Shown here piece after piece: positions 1 through 11,695 of a stretch of 64,000 nucleotides of DNA (the stretch's first letter is position 1; each line of letters starts with the position of its first letter). The notes beneath the pieces were generated by a model, which was not told the origin of the DNA, did not search any database, and was given only the letters and a program-made list of their open reading frames with translations. The position numbers and the translations under genes are program-made. Origin of the DNA: Globodera rostochiensis (Eukaryota; Nematoda; Chromadorea; Rhabditida; Heteroderidae); the NCBI GenBank assembly GCA_018350325.1, contig JAEVLN010000042.1, positions 186,001-250,000 of the forward strand, read 5' to 3'.

Positions 1-831
1 TTCCCCACTTTTCATTTTGTTGTTGGGGGGGGGGGGGGAATGGGCAATGTTTGTGGTGGAACAAAAATTAGGCGCCCGGGGGGGGGGGGGAGGCGTGCGT
101 TGTGTGTGTAACCATAGAAGGGAATGGGGGGGGGGACCGGAAAACTTTTTCATCATTCCTCAACCACGCCACCACCAACAACACCCCAAATGAATGCACG
201 GGGGGGGGAGGACCCCCCTCCCCAAACTCTCGACATAATCCAGTCCCCCCCCCCCCCACCACCGCCCCCCCCCCAAATCTGATGCCATTATTTGGGTCAA
301 AGGAATGAGAGAGATTTGGGGGGAGAAAGGCCTTTAAACCGAACGAAATGCATTCAGAGGGCTGTGACAACGCACCGAAATTTATTTGCGCATGATCCAA
401 ACACACAGATCCCGCATCCCGCGCAAAGCTTTCGAGAGTTAAGCTCTCTTCAGCTTCGGAGCCAAGCAAAATTATACAAGCTTTGGGGCGCCATGCCATT
501 GGTGGGCTTCCAGTCGGAGGGAATTCTGTGCTTGAGCCCCCCCGGACATTTCTCGAACAAAAATCGACGGCTGCTCGTCCTCGCCCCCGACGTTTTGGGG
601 CCTAACTCCCGACCCTGCCATGCCATCTTAACAAATCTCCCGGACCATATGGCCCCCGAGGGATTGTCCCCACGAACACTCGATCCACCAAAATGCCGAC
701 CCCGATGAAGTTCGACATTTTTACCGTCGGCGAGTTGAACTGCTCCCCCCCCCCCCCCCGACTGGTCGTGACAAATTCCGAAATTTAAAAATTTTATTTT
801 TAAATTCAACCCCACAAAATTAAATAGAAAA
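1..831. other. Left flank, low-complexity spacer without a clear gene
   Basis: There are several poly-G and poly-C tracts of 9-12 bases near 27-38, 79-90, 130-137 and 247-272. The open frames here consist of homopolymer-derived Gly and Pro runs and show no splice structure or recognisable domain. The A/T-rich 50 bases before position 832 probably hold the promoter or trans-splice region of the LIM gene, but no specific element can be identified. Confidence 0.5.
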
Positions 832-2276
832 ATGGGCGGCTTTCTAAAACGCCTTTTCGGCGGCGCAAAGCGTTGGAAAAAACAGCAAAAATTTGGCACA
901 AATTTGAACGCCCCAACTGAACAGCCTCCGTCCACTTCAGAGCCCGAGGACGAGTTCACTGTGGAACATGTGAAGAAGGACTACGATGTGGACCTGTTGG
1001 ACGAGTCACAAATGTATGGAGACAGATTTGAAAACGTCGTCGTTTTCTTTTGTTGAAAATTCTTGCAGAAAATAATTGATTGTTTGAATCCCCGCAGTCC
1101 CGTACTGAAGCTAAGATTAAGCCTAACTTAGGTTGCCTTGGGGTTTGTTAGGCTTAGGCCTAAGCCTAAGCTTAATCTTAGCTTAGGCTTAGGCTTAGGC
1201 TAAGACGTTGAGGGGATTCGGGAAGTTTTGAGTGTGGGGGGATTCGGGCGGGGGTGGGGGGGATTCAGACCGGAAGCGGTGGAAAATCCCGGTTTTGATT
1301 TGTTTGAAGTCCAGGACAGGACCCAGTTTAGACCGGGAATTGTTCCATCGCCGAAGGCGACAAACGACCACCCAAAAAACATTTAAATTTGTTCCATTTC
1401 AGAAGTAGCCTGAAACGTCGCGCTCGTTCAGCAACACCGCGTCGAACGCTGAATATCGAGGTGGTTTTTTGATACAATCAAAATTTCTTACAAAATTCTT
1501 TTTTTTTGTTGCAAAATGCCAACCCTCACCCCCCCCCCCCCCCCAAGTTCAGCCCGCCGGTCCGCAAGGTCCAATTCCGGTGTGTGCATTCTGTCAGGAG
1601 GAGATCGATGGGCCAGGTACTCTCATCAAAAGCAATGGAAGTCATTAATTTGAACACAAAACATTTTGCGCGCGCACAGTTCTGACAGCGCTGGCACCGA
1701 ACGCCACAAAAGCACAGAAGTTCCATCCGTACCATTTTATGTGCTGCTACTGTCAGAAGGTACGGTAGCTTTCAAGAAGCCCGGAGGTCATTTTGGGTAC
1801 CTTTCTGTTTTTACGACTCTCTCCCCCCCCCCAAGCAGCAGCCCGGAGGTCATTTTGGGTACCTTCTAGTGCTGCACGAGACCTAAAATTTTCCGAGACT
1901 CGAGACCGAGACTCGACCTCGAGACCGAGACCCAAAAAACCGGAACTTTTCTCGAGTCACTAGTACCTTCCTGTTTTTACAACTCTCTCCCCCCCCCACA
2001 AATGTAAATTCGTTGGACAGGCCGAGCGTGGACCCGGGCTCGGTCCCGAGTGATTTTGGAAGGTTTTTGGCCCCCGGCCCCGGAGTCTCACTGAGCTGGA
2101 GAACAACCCGGATGCCGACATTTTTCAAAATATGTGCCACTCAGGCGTTGAATTTGCACGGCACGTTCCGTGAGCACGAGCGCCGCCCGTACTGCCACGA
2201 TTGCTTCTACAAACTGTGGAACGGACTGGTGTACGAGCCGGATGTCAACCAGCGCAACGTTGAAAAGTTGATCTGA
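832..2276 (+). CDS. LIM-domain protein (single C-terminal LIM domain)
   Basis: Five exons join in phase: 832-1013, 1403-1460, 1553-1616, 1680-1759 and 2145-2276, giving about 171 residues. All donors are GT (the first is GTATGG) and all acceptors AG. The N-terminal 60 residues are basic then acidic and look disordered. Residues about 92-155 form a complete LIM zinc-binding domain: CAFC, then HFMCCYC (HxxCxxC), then CHDC before FYKL. LIM domains bind two zinc ions and act as protein-protein docking modules at adhesion or cytoskeletal sites. The stretch GTFREHERRPYCHDCFYKL resembles the paxillin/Hic-5 class, but only one LIM domain is present, so it is not paxillin itself. Intron 1 carries a TTAGGC block and intron 4 a small inverted-repeat transposon. 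The start codon at 832 is the first in frame. Confidence 0.85.
1113..1205. repeat. Interstitial telomere-like TTAGGC block
   Basis: Intron 1 of the LIM gene holds about 15 degenerate copies of TTAGGC or its complement GCCTAA in both orientations, with CTTAGGCTTAGGCTTAGGC as the cleanest run. TTAGGC is the canonical nematode telomere unit. The change of orientation inside the block suggests a foldback rather than a simple capture of a chromosome end. Confidence 0.75.
1867..1962. mobile_element. hAT-like MITE, GAGACTCGAG type, with exact 8-bp TSD
   Basis: The ends are TAGTGCTGCACGAG and CTCGAGTCACTA. The 8 bases GTACCTTC occur immediately before (1859-1866) and immediately after (1963-1970). 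The interior is made of repeated GAGACCGAGACTCGA words. It lies in intron 4 of the LIM gene, next to a local duplication of about 66 bp (1782-1860). TIR ends of the form TAGTG and an 8-bp TSD fit hAT-superfamily non-autonomous elements. Confidence 0.75.
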
Positions 2277-2414
2277 TCTGATTGATCCGATGGCATCAAC
2301 GAAAAAAATGTTTGTTTTTCATCACATACTGCGCTTACAGAACAATGAACACATTGATCGGATCATCAACCGGATTGTCAACCAGAATGTATGTAAATGT
2401 TTTGTCGTTATTCT

Positions 2415-3062
2415 TTCCATCGCTCGCCTCCTTCCCTCCCTCTTCTTGCATTCTCTTCTGTCCATCGCTCGCCTCCTTCCCTCCCTCTTCTTGCATTCTC
2501 TTCTCTCCATCGCTCGTCTCCTTTCCTCCCTCTTCTTGCATTCTCTTCTCTCCATCGCTCGCCTCCTTTCCTCCCTCTTCTTGCATTCTCTTCTCTCCAT
2601 CGCTCGCCTCCTTTCCTCCCTCTTCTTCCGTTCTCTTCTCTCCATCGCTCGCCTTCTTTCCTCCCTCTTCTTCCATTCTCTTCTCTCCATCGCTCGCCTC
2701 CTTTCCTCCCTCTTCTTCCATTCTCTTCTCTCCATCGCCCGCCTCCTTTCCTCCCTCTTCTTGCATTCTCTTCTCTCCATCGCTCGCCTCCTTCCCTCCC
2801 TCTTCTTCCATTCTCTCCTCTCCATCGCTCGCCTCCTTCCCTCCCTCTTGTTGCATTCTCTTCTCTCCATCGCTCGCCGCCTCCTTCCTTCCCTCTTCTT
2901 GCATTCTCTTCTCTCCATCGCTCGTCTCCTTCTCTCCCTCGTCTTCCATTCTCTTCTCTCCATCGCTCGCCTCCTTTCCTCCCTCTTCTTCCGTTCTCTT
3001 CTCTCCATCGCTCGCCTCCTTCCCTCCCTCTTCTTGCATTCTCTTCTCTCCATCGCCCGCAT
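2415..3062. repeat. 45-bp pyrimidine-rich minisatellite, about 14-15 copies
   Basis: The unit begins TCCATCGCTCGCCTCC and runs 45 bp; one copy is 48 bp. Because the period is a multiple of three and lacks stops, at least five frames stay open for about 250 codons, giving LLSIARLLSSLFLHS or EEGGKEASDGEKRMQ repeats. It begins about 140 bp after the LIM stop codon, so it may lie in the 3' UTR or in spacer. No splice-supported gene uses it. Confidence 0.85.
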
Positions 3063-3506
3063 TCACTCCACCATCTTCTGTCAGCACTTCACGTCCAACA
3101 TACTTCATATGAACCGTCACGGAACGGTACTTGACCCTCTGAGATTGTTCATATTCAATGTTTTTTTTAGGCCGATGGTCAAAGAAATTCGAATTTTGGC
3201 ATTTTTAGAGATTTTCCGATATCGTTTGAAATATCGAAAGTTATTGCCAAAAAAAAAAGTTCGAATTTTTTTCTTTAAATGGCCTATAAAATTCTGTTTA
3301 AGAAAATTGGAGACTAACCTTTGCCTGCTGATGAACTTTCATTGACACGTTTTCGACCTCGTCCGACTCTTCCGGCTCAAAGCCTTTAAAATGTTTTTGT
3401 TGTGTACTGGTCATCAGAAGGGCACAAATTTATAGAATTGAAACGTCAAAATGTTCAAAAAAATGGCTGGCTAAATATGGGCATTAGGGTGCGAGAGATG
3501 GCCCGG
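3063..3506. other. A/T-rich spacer
   Basis: Unique-looking A/T-rich spacer between the minisatellite and the next foldback. I see no exon, RNA gene or repeat of note. Confidence 0.4.
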
Positions 3507-3813
3507 GCTTATTATTTCCTTAAACTGTTTTCCAAAGTCAACTAAATCAAAGATTTTTGAGAGCATTCGAAAGCTTATAATTAGTAGAAGCTATCAATCA
3601 ACAAGCAAAGCTAATGTAAGTGATTGTTGAACAAATCTCAAAAAAGTTATGGCTAAACAAATCAAATTTTCGCCTTTTCTGTCCATAACTTTTTTGAACT
3701 TTGTCCAATCGCTTAGCTTTTCATTGCTAATAGCTCTACTAATTGTAAGCTTTCAAGTGATATTAAAACATTGGAGATTTAGTCGACTTTGAAAAAGGTT
3801 TAAGGAAATAAGC
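3507..3813. repeat. Long imperfect palindrome (foldback element)
   Basis: The left arm starts GCTTATTATTTCCTTAAAC and the right arm ends GTTTAAGGAAATAAGC. Inner blocks also pair, for example AAGTCAACTAAATC with GATTTAGTCGACTT and AAAAAGTTATGG with its complement. The fold centre is near 3660. No protein is encoded and no clear flanking duplication was found. Confidence 0.75.
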
Positions 3814-4041
3814 TTGGAAAAAAGTAGCTAAATGCCGAACATGGACGCGGCAAAAAGCGAATTAGAAAATTAATTTGTGCAAATCATATCGCCAAAACCA
3901 TTTTGCACGCGGCAGACAGCGCGATGGTTAGACACTACATATGTTTTGTTTTGATATAAATAGCGATGGCTTTCAACAATTTGTTCTCACATTCGCGCAG
4001 CTTTACCAACAAAAAAATATTTTTAACAAACGACAACAAAA

Positions 4042-5465
4042 ATGAGTGAAGAATCGAGACCAACTCTTCATCTTCAGCCACGTCAGGTGCTGGTCAACAG
4101 CTACCGGGATGTGCGTCCGGTACTGCGGCTGACACTCCGACAAATGGACCACCCGTTCATCAAGAAGCTGGAGAAAAGCACCGGAATAGACCGCGAGAAG
4201 GTAGGTTAGATATGGTGGAAAAGCAAATGATTTTGGTAATACTGTGGTTTGCCCCCCTCCCCCTCTCATTTTTCAAAAAAATTTTTCTAAGTCCACAAAA
4301 AGACTTGTCTAGGAAGGAGTACCTCTATTCAAGGGCGTAGACTGACATTTATTTTACCCAATTCCGAACCCCGAACCCGAATTCGGACAATTCAAAATTT
4401 CCAAAATACAATTTTAGCCTCAAAATCATGCAAAAAATATAAAATTACAACAAAGAAGCATCGAATTCATGTTTTTTGAATGATTTTGAGGCTAAAATTG
4501 TATTTTGAACTTTTATTTTTTCTTTCATTTTAGTCCATTTTCGTTTTTCAGCTCTTCTACATCTTGAGCGCATTCATCACGTTCTACTTGCTGTTCGGTC
4601 CTGGCAATGCTTTGCTTTGCACTTTGATCGGTTGGTGATCAAATGTTAATGTGTTAGAAAAGCTTAACATAAACCCCCCGCTTTTAAGGCATTGTCTATC
4701 CAGCATATCAGAGCGTGTTGGCTGTTCGCTCGAGGACCAAAAGTGAGGGAGTTAGTTCCCGTTTCTCGGCAATCCTGCAGAATGAGGGGTCCCAAATTTT
4801 TTTCCAAGTTTTTCGCGCTTTTCTGGGGCGTAGAATCCGAATCTGACCTCCATATCGCCCAATTTCAAAGCCCGAATTCGAATTTTTCGAAAAAGCGATT
4901 TTCCAAATTTAAACAAAAAAAAAACATTTAAAAGGTCGTTTCCGGGCTTTTCTGATTGCTATTACCGAAAATCAAGTACTTGATGAAAAATCTTAGACAA
5001 TATCAATGGTTAGACAAAATCTGCTGTCATATTCATGATCAGCACCCCCTGAAAAACCCCCGGATATACATTTTTAGCTCAAATAACAAAAAATGAATTA
5101 TGGACCCCCATTCTGCAGGATTGCCTAGTTGGCACTCTCAAAAAACAAATTTTTGATGAAAACAAATTATTTTTTCAGGAGATGACACACAGTGGTTGAC
5201 GTATTGGTGCTCGTTCGCGCTGTTCTCCGTGTGCGACTTCTTCGTTGCCCACTACGTTGGCGTACTTCCACTGTACATGCTCCTGAAGACGATCTGTTTG
5301 CTGTACATGGCACTGCCCCAGACGTGCGGAGCGCACAACGTCTACGTGAGCTACGTGGACCCGTTGGTGGACTGGGCAGCCATACGCATCAAAGACGCAA
5401 CCAGCAGCAGTTCGGGAATGGCTCGCAGTTCGGGAACGGCTCGCAGTTCGGGATCGGCTCGTTGA
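4042..5465 (+). CDS. REEP5/DP1/Yop1-family ER membrane-shaping protein
   Basis: Four exons, 4042-4200, 4552-4630, 4689-4742 and 5179-5465, join in phase to about 192 residues. After a roughly 50-residue N-terminus come two hairpin membrane segments, LFYILSAFITFYLLFGPG plus the following LLCTLIGIVYPAYQSV, and later FALFSVCDFFVAHYVG with LPLYMLLKTICLLYMALP. The TB2/DP1/HVA22 signature is clear: GIVYPAYQSVLAVRS, then DDTQWLTYW. Family members insert wedge-like hairpins into the outer leaflet of the ER and stabilise tubules, often with reticulons. The C-terminus has three repeats of an SSG(M/T/S)AR motif from a 21-bp duplication. Intron 3 contains an inverted-repeat element. The gene converges on the four-span membrane gene. 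Confidence 0.93.
4768..5128. repeat. Inverted-repeat element inside REEP intron 3
   Basis: The arms CGGCAATCCTGCAGAATGAG (from about 4768) and ATTCTGCAGGATTGCC (to about 5126) are complementary, followed by GGGTCC / GGACCC. The element fills most of the intron and ends about 50 bp before the acceptor. No clear 8-bp target duplication was found. Confidence 0.7.
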
Positions 5466-5807
5466 AAAGAAAATATGCTATGCCTTCCGGTAGATTGTAT
5501 AATTATTATGTTAGGTCCGTCCTCTGCTATTATGTATTGTATGTGATGATACTGTGATGTTCTATATTTCGTTGTTTCCAATTATGCTTGATAATTGTAG
5601 GTTTTGTGTTCTGTCATTTATGCATCATTTGCTTCGGCACAACCTCGGGGGTTTGCCCTGTATAAATTATTCGTATGCTTCGTTTTGACAACATTTGTGC
5701 GGTTTTTCGAAAAAAAATTTCTTCAAAAAACTGAATTGGTGACAATGGCCAAAAATTTATTAAACCAAAATAAATTACTCAAAATCGTAGTTCAGTTGCC
5801 AGAGCTT

Positions 5808-8238
5808 TCAAAACTCGGCACTGTTCACTCTGTTGAGTGGCGCTGATGAGGAACGACGAATCACCAATTTGATCAGTCCGTCCTCGTCGTCCATGCATTC
5901 GCCGTTGAAATATTCACTAAAACAAAAGAATTCCTAACTGAAAAAACCGGAATTATTGAATTATAAGTTTTGTTAAGAATTGGTCTAAAATTAAAAAAAC
6001 AACAAAAATAGCATTTTCCGGTTTTGGACAGAACGATAAAGGCAAAATCTCCAGTAGGTATATCGAACATTTACAAAACGATCACCCGAATTTAGGCACT
6101 CAGTGAGTCGAATTCGTTATTTATTACCCTCTAGAGCCCGGAATTTTGAAAAAACCTGGATCGGGTTATTGGAAATGACCTGGATCTGGATTAAAAATCC
6201 AGGTTTTCTGGATATCCAGATCCAGAGTGCTTTATGCGAACCTGGATCCAGATCAGAAAAGTTGGATCTGGATTTTTACTAAAATTCAAAAATGGCCATA
6301 ACTCTTAGATTTTTTCAAAATTGTAAAAATAACTCTTTCTCCGTCCTACATAATCCATACATAAATAGGCTCCGCTTGTCACGAATGAGCACATAAGTGA
6401 ACGCGCCGAGCACGAGGAACCACAAATGGAGCACTACCATGGCGGATGAACAAAGTGCCATGCCGGCCGGAATCAGCTCAGCCAGGGAGCCAAAATGACG
6501 GATGGACGGCAAGTAGACGGCCAACGGGTTCAGCAACAGCACTAATCCCAGCGCCATGGAACCCATCATGTTGAGAATCTTGAAGGGTGCAAATATTTGT
6601 ATGAAAATTGACCGATGTTCGGACAATCCGTTAGAAAATTTAGATTGCCATATTTAATAGGTTAAGCACCCCGAACCCTGACAATTGGGGTTAAATCCCG
6701 GCACGGACTATTGCTCAAACTCCTAAATGCAAATTTTGAATTTGAACTGCTTCAAATTCTTTGATGGGTCAGGGAGTGTCTCCATGTTTGCCGACGACCA
6801 CTACCTTACACACACCACACCTTTTAGAGAGTTATTTATATTTGAATCATTAAAAATGCCGAAATTTTACACACACAACTGAGAAGGAAGGGAATGACGA
6901 GGAAATGAATGTCGGTGGCCAAGCCGAGCAACAACAGCAGACTGGCCAACAGAGACACAAAACTGAGCAGAATGGCGGGACGGCCGATGATTTGGCATTG
7001 CCAAGGGGCAAAAAATGCCGTCGGCGATATTGGGGCATTGAGGAGAAGGGAACAGAGAACTGAAAATGGAACTTTCTTATGGCATTTAATGTGTGCCCCC
7101 CCCCCTAGAGTTCGGACTGTACAAAAACAATTGGACTTGAGCCCTTTTCCTGCGGGCGGAAAACGCTAAGCAAAACGCCCAGGGGGAACAAATTCATGGT
7201 TTTCCAATGAACGGTTTTGGATGGTCTACAGATTGAACTCGATCTCGACAGTTTCTTGTGTGTTGCTCCCCGATCCCGAGCCCCAAAATTATTTGTATGA
7301 TTTGCTGTCTCCGGTCTCTGGCTTTGTTTGGGTCGAAACAACAAATACAACTCTCGACAACCCAACCCAACCCAACCCACTCAACGTGGACGAGACACAA
7401 ATGAACACGCCGACCAGCATGGAAGCCAGCCTCAGCCGGAACATGCCACAACAGCATCGATAACTGACCATGATTGAATATCTTTAAGCGCAAAATCTTT
7501 TTAGGCTTTAGAGTTCCCAAAACGATGTTACAGGTTGACGGGTTCCGTGGAGCTGATGGAGCTGCGCGGGCGGAGCCCGCCCAGGCCGACCCCGCCGAGC
7601 AGTCCGGCTGCACTCAGCGTCGACGCGTAAATGGACGCGCTGGACGACTTCAGCGTGCAGATGGCCGAATGGATGAAGTTGAAGTTCAGATTCTGATTGG
7701 GATTTTGGATATCCGATTGATCCGGAACAGTTTTGGAATAGCGTTCCTCCCCGACCCCGAAAAATTTGGTCGTCCCCGACCCCGACATTGCCAACCCCGA
7801 CCCCGACATTGCCAACCCTGGCTAACCCCGACATTGTCAACCCCGACCCCGACATTGCCAACCCCGACCCCGAATTGCCAACCCTGGCTAACCCCGACCC
7901 CGACATTGCCAACTCCGACCCCGAATTGCAACCCCGACATTGCCAACCCCGGTCAACCCTGACCCCGACATTGGCAACCCCGACCCCGACTTTCCCGCCC
8001 CCGAGGGGTCGGGGAGGAACCCTAGTTCAGAAGCCCCAATTTTGATGCCAAAATATATTCATTTCCAGACCACATTGAAATCGATTCGTCCCCGGATTCG
8101 TCCTCAAAAACTCCCTTTTTGTTGTCCAATTAATTAGTCAATTACCCGTTGATGTGAATGAAGCTGCACATTTCGTTCTGACGGACCCGGAAGCTGAAGC
8201 GACGAGCTTCGGCGAAGAACGCCGTCGGGCGAATTTGT
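5808..8238 (-). CDS. Putative four-span membrane protein, nematode-type, function unknown (5' end unresolved)
   Basis: Exons in coding order are 7692-7532, 7463-7381, 7059-6875, 6578-6361 and 5916-5808; these join in phase to a TGA. A further upstream exon (8238-8146) with high GC at third positions reads PTAFFAEARRFSFRVRQNEM, but I could not make its phase meet the next exon, and no start codon is certain. The protein has a Ser/Gly-rich leader, then four hydrophobic spans: LRLASMLVGVFICVSSTLIL; AILLSFVSLLASLLLLLGLA; ILNMMGSMALGLVLLLNPLA; and MALCSSAMVVLHLWFLVLGA. The tail is charged, EYFNGECMDDEDGLIKLVIR. Both ends should be cytoplasmic. I do not recognise the family. The intron between the first two listed exons holds a CCGACCCC-type inverted-repeat element. 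Confidence 0.6.
7738..8022. mobile_element. MITE with CCGACCCCGA word repeats
   Basis: The ends TAGCGTTCCTCCCCGACCCC and its inverse GGGGTCGGGGAGGAACCCTA form terminal inverted repeats of about 20 bp. The interior is a run of ACCCCGACATTGCCAACCCCG-like variants, reading as short degenerate tandem words. The flanking octamers do not match well, so the insertion may be old or the ends eroded. Confidence 0.6.
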
Positions 8239-10060
8239 CTAAAATTTTTTTTTTGTGACAAATGATTCGCTAAAATGATCAATTAATTCATTTCCAATGC
8301 TTAACACCGACTTTTAGTTTTGCGTCTCCTTTCAATTTTTTGTTCTCTTTTTATTGCTAAAAATTATTCACTTCACACCAGCAGCCAGTAGGGATGGGGT
8401 AAAATTGGAAAATAAAAAGCGAAAAATGAAAAGTAAAAATGATAAATTAAAAAGTGAAAAGGGTGCAAAAAGGTTTATTTTATAAATGAATTTTAAAAAT
8501 ATTAAAAAGAAATTGTTTTGTAATTGAAATCATAAATTGTGTGATATTATGGTACAAAAATAAAAATAAAAGAATCTCTTCATTTTCGGGGAGAAGATTT
8601 TTGCTTAAATTATTACCGATTAAAGCCGCCATTAAAAGGGAAATAGCGGGGGCCGAAAGGGAACGCATTGGCCAATTTGGTTAAGTTTTGGGGCGGGGGG
8701 GGGCGGTCGCCGAGAAAATTTTGAATTTTTGATGGAATTTGTTAAGAAAATTGGTCCAAAACTTGCAGATTTTGCCCCATTTTTCGTTTGGGGGGGAAGG
8801 GGGGGGGTCTTTTTATAATTAAGATTTTGAGCCCGCCGTCGGGAGAAAAATTTTTAAATTGTTATTTGTTTTTTCCAGAAATTCGCACTAAATTTTTTGA
8901 AAATTCAACCAAAAATTGACAAATTTGTCACCAAAAATTTCATTCACACCTCCTCCATATTCTCAACATTTTATAAAGTTCAATTAAACAAATTTGCGAA
9001 CTTTTTGCCTGCAGCATTCTCTTCGCTGTTGTGGTGAGCTGAATCGGTCGTTGACCTAAGAAAATTAATTTCCATAAATAATGAAAGCCCCCCGGGGGGT
9101 TCTATTAAATTTTAAATTATTGCCTCTAGAAAATTGGCATGGCCACCCAATGGCGGTGATGGCATCATAATGCAGCAAAGAAGAACAACGAAGTCTGAAG
9201 CTGAAAATTGGCCTAATTTGTAATTTAAATTGAAATTATACAAAAATCCAGAAAATGGTTAAAGGAATGGACCCGCGGATATCCGGCTAAGTTTTCCGTA
9301 TCCGGGCCTTTGTTTTCTTCATATTCGGATATCCGTGACCATCCCTCAGGCTATATATAAAATTGATGCCCTTGGGCAATTTTTGTTTTAATTCAAATTG
9401 AAATTATACAAAAATCCGGAAAATGGTTAAACTTCATATTCGAATATCCGTGACCATCCCTCAGGCTATATATAAAATTGATGCCCTTGGGCAATTTTTG
9501 TTTTTACATAATTCAAATTGAAATTATACAAAAATCCGGAAAATGGTTAAACTTCATATTCGAATATCCGTGACCATCCCTCAGGCTATATAAAAAATTG
9601 ATGCCCTTGGGCAATTTTTGTTTTTACATAATTCAAATTGAAATTATACAAAAATCCGGAAAATGGTTAAAGGAATGGGCCCGACAACAACAAAAAAAAG
9701 TGCACAATTCCTGTAGCAACGAACAACCACCGAAGACAGAACGGACCCCGTGTGAGCACACTTTTAGCGCCATCTGCACCCAATTTTGCTAATTTGGACG
9801 GACACCCCCCGAGGGGAATGGGGGCCCGTCTGGAATGTTTGTGTTATATGGCCGAAAGTTTTTTTTGCGGCGGACGGGGGGGGGGGGGGTAATTCCCACC
9901 TCTCTGTGTGTCTTCAACGCATCATGTGCCGGCGGGCACCTCATTAAGCACATTTGGGGGCGCCCAAAATTGAATGGGCCCAGCTCTCGCCATTAATTGA
10001 CTGGGCCAGAGACGTAACCGGATTCCGGACATTTTTTGGAGCAGGAATTCCATTTGGTTA
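8239..10060. other. Gene-poor spacer with poly-G tracts and a 120-bp class tandem repeat
   Basis: I find no convincing exon. From about 9230 to 9700 a unit of about 120-125 bp, containing AAATTGAAATTATACAAAAA, GGATATCCGTGACCATCCCT and GATGCCCTTGGGCAATTTTT, occurs in three to four tandem copies. Poly-G runs lie near 8694 and 9878. Confidence 0.55.
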
Positions 10061-10074
10061 ATGGTACGGTCGGG

Positions 10075-10290
10075 ATGCCGGCTCGGGATCCTTGCATAAT
10101 CCCAACCCCGACCCAATCCCAGAACCCGGCTCGGGATCCTTGCATAATCCCAACCCCGACCCAATCCCAGAACCCGGCTCGGGATCCTTGCATAATCCCG
10201 ACCCCGACCCAATCCCAGAACCCGGCTCGGGATCCTTGCATAATCCCAACCCCGACCCAATCCCAAAAACTCAACCCGGCTCGGGATCCT
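10075..10290. repeat. 48-bp minisatellite, about 4.5 copies
   Basis: The unit runs CCCGGCTCGGGATCCTTGCA, TAATCCCAACCCCGACCCAATCCCAGAA. The 48-bp period keeps several frames open on both strands. It carries the palindromic core CCCGGCTCGGG. Confidence 0.85.
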
Positions 10291-11104
10291 GGCACAATCT
10301 GATTTCGAATTAAAAATTTCATAGGTTCGTTATTTTTTTAAATTATCACTCCATAAACTACCTATTTTTAATTTCAAATGTTGTGTCCTTGGCATTTTCT
10401 TACATTTCAAACTTGCGCATTTTGAGCCAATACGCAATTTAATGAATGTGTATGGTAATGTGACAGTTGTCTTCTTCGCCCCTCCGGCGGGGCCGCTGTC
10501 GGTCAATTCGCCGAAGGCGCCGATTTTTTTCGCCAATTTTTTTTTGTTCATTAATTAGAGCATTTCGCCCCATTCAACAAACGGCGGATGATGAGACACC
10601 ACCACCCCCCCCCCCACCCCCCGATCATTGAACCTCCGGTGGTGGGGGGAGGGGGGGGGGGACCGGACGAACTTTGGACCCGTCCCGTCCCGTCCCGTGC
10701 CCTTCCCGTTGATTGATCAGTCATTGCCATTTGATGATCAGTCTCCGTTCCTTCAGTAATGATTTTTTGGGGCGCCGGAAGGGCATTTTTTCAGATTTTA
10801 GCGACGCACACACACACACACACACAACGTGACGTCTGTACGTACCGGAAGGAGTTGATGAACGGACGGGGCCCAAAGGTCGTCGTCGTCCGTTTTTTTC
10901 GACGATTTGTGTGGTATGGGAACAATCCGAACATTTTTAAACATCTGCTGCTGGCCTGGCCTAGCCTAAGGCTGATCATTCAACGACGATTATTTAAACA
11001 CAATATTGTTTTTAATTGTCTGATACTTTTTAAGTCTCGTGACCACTTTTATTATGTGCAACTTAATTAGTGATCAGCACCGAATCGAATTATCGTAAAT
11101 CGGA
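10291..11104. other. Spacer, no gene seen
   Basis: Contains poly-C and poly-G runs (10606-10660), a CGTCC tandem (10681-10698), and a (CA)n microsatellite at 10807-10826. There are open frames of up to about 100 codons, but none has splice context or a recognisable domain. Confidence 0.45.
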
Positions 11105-11285
11105 TTCCAACCCTAAAAATGTCGGGACTCAGAATTCCGACCCCCTAGAAATGCCGACCCCTAAAAATGTCGGGACTCAGAATTCCGACCCCTAAAAATG
11201 TCGGGACTCAGAATTCCGACCCCTAAAAATGTCGGGACTAGAAATGTCGACCCCTAAAAATATCGGGACTTGGAGTTCCGGCCAC
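11105..11285. repeat. Short tandem repeat of a roughly 33-bp CCCTAAAAATGTCGGGACT unit
   Basis: Four to five variable copies of CCCTAAAAATGTCGGGACTC followed by AGAATTCCGAC. The word GAATTCCGA recurs in the 44.2-kb array. Confidence 0.75.
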
Positions 11286-11695
11286 CCTGGCTTGGCTTAC
11301 TTACACTCATGTCGTATAAGCAGCATTCACATATATATATACATATTGCCACGTAAACACACACACACATTATCCATTGTTTATTCCATGGGCGGAATTT
11401 GCTCCTCCCCCCCCCCCCTCGTGTGCGTGCGTGATTACTGGTTGGTTAGGTTGGGTTGGTTAGCTGGTTCCTCTGCTGCTGCTGTTGCTGACGCTGGGCT
11501 CTGGTGGCTAATTTGTGATGAATGATGGGAAGGGGGAGGGGGGTGGTGACCAAAAAGTGATCCCCCCGGGGGGGGGGGGGGGGAGAGGACCAAAAAGTGA
11601 TCCCCAAAACATCAACACCAGCCAATGTGTTATGTGTATTATAATCATCATCATCATCATCATCATTGTTTTAGTATCATTGGGCACCAAAAAAA
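11286..11695. other. Low-complexity spacer
   Basis: Contains AT and CA microsatellites, a long poly-G tract at 11566-11583 and a (CAT)n run at 11645-11667. No gene seen. Confidence 0.4.

Noticed and set aside
10075..10290. CRISPR-like array
   Set aside because: The regular 48-bp period is a head-to-tail tandem repeat without unique spacers, and the genome is eukaryotic.
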